NCBI RefSeq assembly: GCF_036884655.1
Contig: NC_088340.1
Span: 1,006,001-1,070,000, forward strand
Length of the DNA: 64,000 nt
Direction: 5' to 3'
Source of the DNA: Musa acuminata AAA Group
Lineage: Eukaryota; Streptophyta; Magnoliopsida; Zingiberales; Musaceae
Below the pieces are notes generated by a model, which ran no database searches, was not told the DNA's origin, and saw nothing but the letters and a program-made list of their open reading frames with translations. Shown here piece after piece: positions 55,862-64,000 of the stretch. How positions within the stretch are numbered: position 1 is the first letter of the stretch; every line of letters begins with the position of its first letter. The translations under genes and the position numbers were made by a program.

Positions 55862-58800
55862 TTAATCACTGGCAGAAAGTTTGTATGAAACTTCAGCACG
55901 GGCTTCCTCCAGCTTGTGTAGCAACTCCTTCATGAAGGGCGTTCGGGTCCCATGAGTAATTCGGAGTATATCTGCTGCTTTGATGAATGATTTAAGAGCA
56001 TCCTCAGTGAATTCAAGTAGCCTAAAAAGAGAAATTTGAGATATTAACACTTTGACTGATGCAACATAAAAAACTATTGGCACACAAAAGAGGCTAATTG
56101 TTTAGAAATCATTTTAAGTTTGTCCTCAGTTGCCAGAATACAATGTAGTCTGGGTTGGTTGAGTTTATAAGTCATGCAGATGGAGTATTGGCATAATTGA
56201 GAGTTCCATTTTCAGAAGTATGAAAACAACAGTATCAAATCAATGGTGAAAATCAAAATCCTTTTTTTACATCGGTTTGGATGATCAAAATGAAAACATA
56301 CAGGTGTCAACTTGAGTGAGGACAATAATGATTTGCTAGATCTTGGGAAGGGGTGGTCAACAAAAATTCTTTGCATGAAACAATGAAATTGGATATGTTT
56401 TAAAGAGCAGAATAAAAAATAATCATGTAACCATGATAATATAAAACTGTCACATACCATATGGTGTCGCAGTAAATTACATGGGTAATTTCCATGACAT
56501 TGATGTTCCACTGCTTAGCCATTTTTTTACAAGAAAAACAACCACATCTTTTAGATTTTCAGAGAGAATTGGAGTTACTTCTGGAAGATTATTGCCTCGT
56601 GAAGATACAACTGTTGAACTATACCCAAAGCACAATCAATGGGAACATGAAATCCTATTGTAAATTTATGTAGCAAGTGCATTGGCGGAAGATGGAATTT
56701 TTATGTAAGGTACAATTTTATCCAAAATCTAAAATCAAAGACCAACCACTGTAATGAGCTATTTGTCCTAATCCAGGTAACAAAGAATTCTTAGAACTAC
56801 TGAAGATTTTGAGCATTTTTAAGTTAATTTATAGTTCATAGAGCATAGTAGGGAAAAAAACTTAATACTGTGTCTTAAAGCAATTATTAAAATACAAACA
56901 CAACCAGCTGGCAATATCTCTTATGGAGCACCATAGTCCAGACCTAGAATGTAATCCAACCTTCATCAAACTGGCTTGTTTACTAGGTAAAGCAAAATTT
57001 TAATGTGGATCTTAAAATCTTAACTTTTTCAGAAATATGCCTAAAGTAAATCAACGGACCATTGCTAAGTCTTCAAAAAAGGTTGCAAAGATAAGTATCT
57101 TTAACATACTAGTGTTGATTTCTTCAATGTATCGTGAGTTTCCCCCTGATAGTGCCTGCCATATCACAGCAACTTAGGGCACACTGCCCAGTGTTCATAT
57201 TACTACCAAATCAAAATTAAATTAAAAGTTATATGTTATGCTTCAATGCTGATTTGCTTGGAGAAGTGAATAACAGATTCCGAAGATGTAAGGAACCATC
57301 ATAGCTATACAAACCATTGTCAGGTAAAAAAAGGAAAATTAGTTTGCTGACCATTCAAGTTTCCCGCAAGCGTAATATTGCAGACCAAGCATAGGATGAG
57401 TAGCGGGATATATTCCTGCAGCATTGAGGAAAAACTTCATCAACAAAACTTCCACATACACTCTGTTATCATTTATTGAAAAAATGCCCATTGAAATCAA
57501 GAATGGACCAAAGCAACGTGGTAAATGTTCATATGCATCATGTTTTGATAGAAAGATTAATCTATTTGACCAAACTGAACTGAAATTGCCTAAACTTTCA
57601 GAAGTTTTAGCCAACTTTTTCTCAGTTTTGGTGGCTTTGACCGACACCAATTCATTTGAAATTTAACTTATTTCCATGGTATATAAGATACATGTGACTC
57701 TACATATCATCTTGAGCACAATGAAACAAAACTTTGAGACAACAAACAACTTAAGTGTCATAAAAAACATAAAATGAAGCAATGTCTACCAATAAAATAT
57801 ATTCTTAGTTTGGTGCTGTTGAGAAAGATAAAATTTCCGTACTTCTATATGTGGGAATTGTCAAGCGGCAATATGTTAAGGCGCCTTTCCAATCTTTTAG
57901 CTCCATCAAAACCTTTAAAAGCACCAGCAATCAGTTATGACTGCATTCAGTCAAATGAGCATCAAAAATATGGTGTTGCATCTATTAGTAATACTTTGCA
58001 AAATCTGAAGCAAGCAATCAGTCACATAATGGAAATTACTTTATATTCTAAGGAGAAATAAGCTTGACATAAAGGGCATAAAATACATATTGCCAAAAAA
58101 TATAACACTTCACCTTCATGAGAGTTTCACGGGTTTGCAACAAACTAAGAGAATATTGATGGCAGAGTTTAAGTTGGAGCTGCTCAACTATCTTGTACAT
58201 AGTGCTGCCTTCAGATAAATCTATTTCTTGTCAAGCTTCTAGAAGTGACTCAGTGGATTACAATGACCAAAAATTGACAAATATAACCAATGTTATAAGT
58301 GAGACAGTCCAAGTGATTGTTACATGGTATGCATCATGTAATTATTGAATTCAGGATTAAAGGTAGTGTCTGCCTAATCAGCAAACTTTCAAAACGCAGG
58401 ATACGGCCAGAGGACAGACAGTTAGATGCCTTTCCTAAGACTTGTGCAATTTCACAAGCAATCTTTTTTATCTCTTGCTGATCCCTGGAGAGACCACACT
58501 GCTGGCATGTGAAAGACTGTTTTCCTGTATAGAATATTACAATGAGTGACATTGTAAACAAAACAAGTGAATGTAGATGAAACCAACATTTTATCATCCT
58601 AGTAGTTTAAGAAGGTAGCGTGTTGACATACCTGAGTCAGGTATCAGGAAGCCACTGCACTTCTTGTCCTTACATCTGTAACCTTCCAGAGTGGCAGTTT
58701 CCTCAAGCTCCTCGTATGGGTTCTTAAAAAAATGGCAGCAAGAATCAGGTATAACTAATTGAACTAGGTTTGATTATAAAAGGAACTAACTGAACTTGAT

Positions 58801-61800
58801 GGAGAGTTAAATCTTCAAAATTAAAAAGAGATGGCAGGCATCTTCAGAGAACTGAAATACTAGCTAAAAAACCTTGGTGCAACGAGAACATGTGCAGACA
58901 AAAAAATACTGCTTGAGATCTTTCTGCCTGGTCTCAGTGGTTGCTGCAGTTTCTATGTAACTTATCAAGATCTGTCAACCAACAAACAGAATAAAAAAAA
59001 ATAATGTCATATCTAGCAACACAGATGGATAATTGCCAAGTTAAATATGAAAATCAAAATTCAAAGCTTGAATTTGAACAAAGGTGGATAGGTTTTACCT
59101 CAGTACCTTTAGCTATAGGCTCCATTGCACGCACAAAAGCAACCCGATTTTCAAACACCAAAACCGAATTGGGAACACAACTGGAATTTCAAATACTCTC
59201 ATGGCAAATTTAGTTGATTGACTCAGACACAAGTAAGAAAAAGGAAGACTTGTAAGAAAAAGGAAAAGAAGTTTTGTTTGAGATATTAACCTGTGGTTAA
59301 TGATGGAAATTACAGGATATAATCCAGTTCCCAGGGGTCTAAGTTCACCATCACAGATTGTATGAGCATTGCATGAGAGCTGCATCACATATGTTGATCA
59401 CTAGCAACACTATGCAGAAATCTAACATAAAAATAAAAAATCTATACAAATGAATTTAAATTATGTTAGTATATTCATAAAAGAACACGGAAAATATACT
59501 ATAATTTTTTGAATTTACCTTAGAAAAATTATGTGCAGTCTCCTTCAAATCAATCATCAACGAAGGAAGTACCAAGTTGACGAGGTTAGCCATCTGTGCA
59601 TAAAGCACCAGCTGTTTCTCATCTATCTCAGAGATATCTTGGCACATACACTTTATCAATCAAACAAATGTGCAAAGGAATCTGATATCAAAAAATATCT
59701 TGATTACTAAATGATGAAAATAAATCGGGATACGAGATTCCAAGGTGGCCACCAAGTCATAATTATCCATTGCACTGGTAGGAATCACCTAGGCAAAAGA
59801 AGAAATAACTACATAAGCTTCTATGAACAGGGTATGTGCTTAATTGAATCCATACATGATCCTTGCAACAAATGTTGTACATCCATCTTCTGCTAACAGG
59901 TTATAAAGCAACATGAAAATACGAAATAATAAAAGACAAATAAGGTTCCTCAAAAAATTAATCAATTAGAAAATTTTAGAATATCTCAAATTGGAAAAGC
60001 AGTATTGATCATACTTCCATGTCCAAATTAATTGTTAGACCAGTGCTTGAAATTCTAAGATTTTCTTATAATCTACATAAAGGTCTAAGAAGCATCAATC
60101 TACAAGTTAATCATGCTTAAAAATAATACATCGATGGTATCAATGCGGCTAGCATAACATATTCTCATACTTTATCATGATTATTCTTCAGTTCCCAAAG
60201 TACAGGTGAACTGTATTGATAGGGTGTCACGTCAAATGCAAGCTTCCCAATTTCAAGGGAGAAAAGAAGCCTCTCTAAAGCTAATCCTTAAGTAATATAA
60301 TTGTTTTAACCAACAAGGAAAATTAACAACCCAAGCATAGCCTTACAAACATTTATATTTAGAAGAGTTGTAGGAGACAAACTACTTTGATCACCACACA
60401 AAATCCTACCAAAAGAAAACCCTAGAACTCCAAATAAATATTATTTTTAAAAAGGCAGTCAAGTTACCCATCCTGTGACACTCTAGTTTAGTCTCAAATT
60501 GACAGGTAAGGGAAGAATTGGATTGATTTATAGGAGTAGATAGTTCTACTATCATTAACTTGGGCTTAAGCATGTTGAGTCATGGATTTCCAATTTTCAA
60601 GTCAATTAAGTTAATGGGTTAATAATCAACACATCAGGCTGGATTGTGACATCATCTACATTATAGCCATATTAACACTCTTAAACACCAAATAGACTTA
60701 CTCTAGAATCTCCTACAATTACTTTAATAAAATATAACAAAAATCTACCCAAAAATCAACAAAAATATAAGAATCCTAATCAAATGCTCTAATATAAACT
60801 TCTTTTACCTAGCATGTTCTGCATTACCCCCCCAGTTCTTGGAAACTATAGACAAGTTGTCATACTGTAAAATGCTTAACAGTAGTCAAATCCCTTTTTG
60901 AAACTACCTGCATGGTATCCATGCAATCTCACCTTATAGAATCAGTGCAAAGGGCAGAACTAGTCCTTATTTTAGACCACATGAATGTAATATATGCCAC
61001 ACTAACACATACTTTACAATCGACATAATCTGGAATCCACCTCAACAAGCGGGCCAGAATCTCTACATTTTCAAACAACAAAAAAGCAAAAACTTAGAGG
61101 GAAAATTATTTGGAAGTGTAGGGTATACAAAACCACTTAAATGTATTACAAAAAATGTGCAGGTGTTAGGCAAAAAGCATGCATATAACGGAAGTACTGC
61201 AAGACAATTAAGGGATATATTTGCATGATACAAATAATGCTAGAAGCATGCGAAGTGTTGTATTAAGTGTAGCTTTCGAATGACAATAGATGTAAGAAAT
61301 CAAGGAATGAAATGTAATTTCATGTTATCAGCTTGAAGAAGACACAAGAAAGAAAGAAACAAAATCATAGCATATCCAGATATAATTGGACGCAATTCAC
61401 CTGCTCACTTTGCAGTTGTTTCCTCAGTATAAGTCTCACCATTAACCGTATAGTAGATGTAAGCATCTTTTTTCTGTCCTCATTAAGGGCAGCAAGTGCT
61501 CTGCATTCTGATTGATGTATCTTCCATTCTGATTTCTAGGAATATGAACCACAGAACATACATTAGATTAGTATAAACATCTGACCTCAATGGTTAAGAC
61601 ACAAAAAAATATAAACTATCAACATTTGTTAATGAATCAAGAACGATCATCTTTTATCGCATGATTAACAGAACTGCTCAAGTAGCAGATGAAGGAAGCT
61701 AACCAATCATTTTAGTAGTCAGACTTTCTTCTGCTTTATGTTAACAAACAAGTAATTATTTGGTTCTAAGTCAAGGCAAAATTCCATGATTTCAATGGCA

Positions 61801-63928
61801 GCATAGGATGAACTAGCACCACACACATCACCAAAAGCTCTACACTCTATTATCATACTGAAGAATTATAGACCTAACACTGCATTATAAATACATCGCA
61901 TATCACATATGCATACTGAATAATCAATTATGTTCAGAACAAAACTACACATAACACAATAATGACAAAGCAGATCGGAAAACAATGAAAAGCTCTAGAT
62001 AATAGCATAACATGATGACATAAAAGATGAAAATAAAGGTCCAACAAATCAAGCAAAAACATGCATAGAAAATGGGGAATCGAGTATTACTAGTTTGAAG
62101 CAGGATCACCTACAGGAGTGATGCAATTTAAGAGAGAAAAGTGAGTGACAAGGAAGCATTTTGCAAAATTTGATCAGGCTGTTCATAGACAAATGATTAC
62201 AAATAAATTGATGCAGGAAATTGTATACAAGAGTTGGCATGGAGTTTGGTCCAAACCCAATTTCACAAGAAGCAACACAAGGCTATTTTAACTCACACAA
62301 GTCTATGTTATCTAAACCTTAAGTTTGAAACAACAATGTGTCCCTAAAGGCTTCTGCTATCCTGCTTGGGTCAACATCTATATTGCTGAGATATGCCTTT
62401 TCTTTACTCTAGATAAAATGCAATTATTTGATCTCATATCGTAACAGTGTTAAGTGCACGAGAGGATCTCCATTCAGGTTTATCATAAAACAACAACAAC
62501 AATCATATTTTCTTCAAATATTGGCCCCATCAAGGAGCTAGAACAGCTTTCTTAAGTCAGACAAGCCTATTGTCAAAACCTTACGTTTGAAACAATAATA
62601 TGTCCAGAAAGGCTTCTGCTATCCTGCTTAGGTCAACATTACTGAAGATTGTTAGGTCAACACTTGAATAAAATTTATTCAAATAACATATAAACTAAAT
62701 TGCTCCTGCATCATGGAGTCAGCTACACATCTTTTCACACCTTGAGCTTGAGCTTTGTGTAAAGCAATATTTGTAGTTAAATTGAGAACATTCACATCTA
62801 TCTTATTGTTTTTAGGTCCCCCTCTATTATGGAATGGGAAAAGCAACGTATTATGAAAATGTCATAGTTATAGGTTGAATGGGATAAGCAACTACAACAG
62901 CAGAAATTTGGCATCTATTATGAAAATTTCACATTTATATTCTCAGACAAGAAAATTCGTTAGGTTTTTCTCTTCAGAATAATTTATATTTGGTATCTAT
63001 TCCATATACCAAAAGAAATGGCCACATCTTGTAACATTAGTGCATAAATAACACATGGTGCTAAAAAACATAGTAAAATTTGTGTTCGGCATATGAACTA
63101 TGAACATAGTCAAGACAAGTCTCTGCAGCATGTCCAAATGGTCAGTGCCACACAGTGGCCAGACAAGGTTCTCGACCTTCTACAGTTTGTGATCAAGTCT
63201 CTAGAAAGCAGGGAGACACCTACACTGAGACCAAATTTGCAGCCAACAAAGCTAAATAGCAATACAAATACTATGATATTTTAATTACTAGCCAGTATCA
63301 AAAACATCAACCTACAGCCAATGGTTCAAAATCGAACCCTTTTTATCAGAGTTAGCGCGATGAGTAAAAAGGGTAACCAAGCAATATCTATAAGCCAAAA
63401 ATAAAACTTGATGGGTGGATATTACAATACCTGACACGCAGTCCCGCAGTACCACGCAACCTGACAAGCCGAGCACTTTCTCGAGTCGTTGGAGGCGAAG
63501 CAGCCATCACAACTTGAGCCGCTAGAAGTCTTGTTCGGCGTCGACGCATAGGGTTCCTGGAATATGATCACATCACCTAGAGAAAAACCCTTTGTCAGCA
63601 ATCTTTGATACCATTTGCCCAATTTCAAAAGCTACAAGGATATCACCGAGCGTGTTATGCTATGAAAACCCCTCCGCTTGCATTACCACCGAAGCCAAAA
63701 GAATCAATAACCCAAAGTTGGTCGAGCAGGGTAGAGACTTTTCGTCGAGCACTCGTTGATCAAAGATGAATCTAGTACCAAGTGATGGACTAGTACAAGA
63801 GACGGACGGGAAAGAAGCGGAGACTCACCAGGAGCGAAGTCGCGGGTGGTGATCAGCCCCCGGCCTTTGCCCGGAATCGAGGCGACCGCCAAGCCGCGGG
63901 CCGCAAGCGCGCTCTGCAACTCCTCCAT
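55862..63928 (-). CDS. ASHR1: SET and MYND domain methyltransferase ASHR1 (SMYD type; 14 exons)
   Basis: Fourteen exons close in phase to 480 residues: 63829-63928, 63431-63576, 61401-61535, 59734-59788, 59519-59637, 59291-59379, 59099-59180, 58873-58971, 58632-58722, 58405-58524, 58114-58226, 57843-57912, 57352-57415, 55862-56021. SMYD proteins methylate lysines of histones and other proteins. The SET domain starts near residue 18 (GKGRGLITTRDFAPGD) and is split by the MYND zinc finger (56-93: CDGC..CSAC..WYCGTACQ..H..C). It resumes with NHSCVPNS (213-220), ISYIE (Tyr 247) and the post-SET CTCSRC cysteines (268-273). A TPR-like C-terminus follows (DWKGALTYCRLTIPTYRR, HPMLGLQYYACGKLEWLLE). 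The tiny exon 12 antisense to an open frame is easy to miss. Exon 11 has two possible in-frame acceptors 6 bp apart (58226 or 58220). Confidence 0.94.
59789..61400. other. Large ASHR1 intron, no embedded gene seen
   Basis: The 1.6-kb intron between exons 3 and 4, together with the 1.9-kb intron at 61536-63430, is AT-rich and without a convincing gene or element. The second one carries a diverged direct repeat: GGCTTCTGCTATCCTGCTT.GGTCAACAT at about 62348 and 62610. Confidence 0.5.
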
Positions 63929-64000
63929 CCACCCCGTATCGAAGCGTCGATCCTCTTCTTCTTCTAGCGCCGTGTGGTGCCTCTTCGCTGTGCTACAGCC
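63929..64000 (-). other. ASHR1 5' flank reaching the window edge
   Basis: The 72 bases upstream of the ASHR1 ATG contain a CTT-rich run (a GAA-repeat-like leader on the minus strand). The promoter lies outside the window. Confidence 0.4.

Noticed and set aside
57774..58061. 95-codon plus-strand frame inside ASHR1
   Set aside because: It lies over and beside the antisense of exon 12, shows no domain and has no supporting context.
57416..58113. ASHR1 first seemed to lack the exon for the WKGALTYC segment, suggesting a broken gene
   Set aside because: The 70-bp exon is present at 57843-57912 with correct splice sites and phase, so the gene is intact.

Overview
The window is plant nuclear DNA. 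It has spliced genes with GT..AG introns, AT-rich intergenic sequence, many microsatellites and plant-specific gene families (sterol C5-desaturase STE1, LRK10-like receptor kinases, DUF1639, ASHR1). Several first exons and intronless genes are very GC-rich at third codon positions (RPL26, the DUF1639 gene, both kinases), which is typical of commelinid monocots. A banana-type (Musa/Ensete) or related monocot is my best guess. That guess is an inference from composition and gene style and was not tested by any search.

Layout. A GC-rich partial reading frame runs off the left edge. Next come a DUF1639 gene (+, 3951-4867), an intronless DEAD-box spliceosomal helicase RH21/PRP28 (-, 7159-9360) and a 4.8 kb repeat-rich gap. 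The middle holds a 12-exon ARM-like, probably plastid, protein (-, 14237-18937), an 8-exon SKD1/VPS4 AAA ATPase (-, 22142-27032), another AT-rich gap, intronless RPL26 (+, 30024-30485) and a 7-exon lipid phosphate phosphatase (-, 32392-35339). Then follows a head-to-head pair of LRK10-like receptor kinases (-, 37811-40478; +, 40955-44178). The right part has the sterol C5-desaturase STE1 (-, 44564-48122), the MPS1 dual-specificity kinase (-, 49342-54534) and the SET/MYND methyltransferase ASHR1 (-, 55862-63928). I reassembled the exons by hand. For every spliced gene the exon phases close and the total gives a normal-length protein.

How the genes relate. Most are unrelated housekeeping genes (splicing, endosomal sorting, translation, lipid signalling, sterol synthesis, mitosis, chromatin) lying side by side; there is no operon-like logic. 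The exception is the receptor-kinase pair. The two genes share a nearly identical ectodomain exon and promoter-side sequence as a roughly 0.9-1.0 kb inverted repeat, yet carry kinase domains of two different LRK10L subfamilies. This looks like recent exon shuffling plus partial gene conversion around a bidirectional promoter, and it is the most interesting signal in the window. No transposase or reverse transcriptase reading frame, tRNA, rRNA or CRISPR array was seen.
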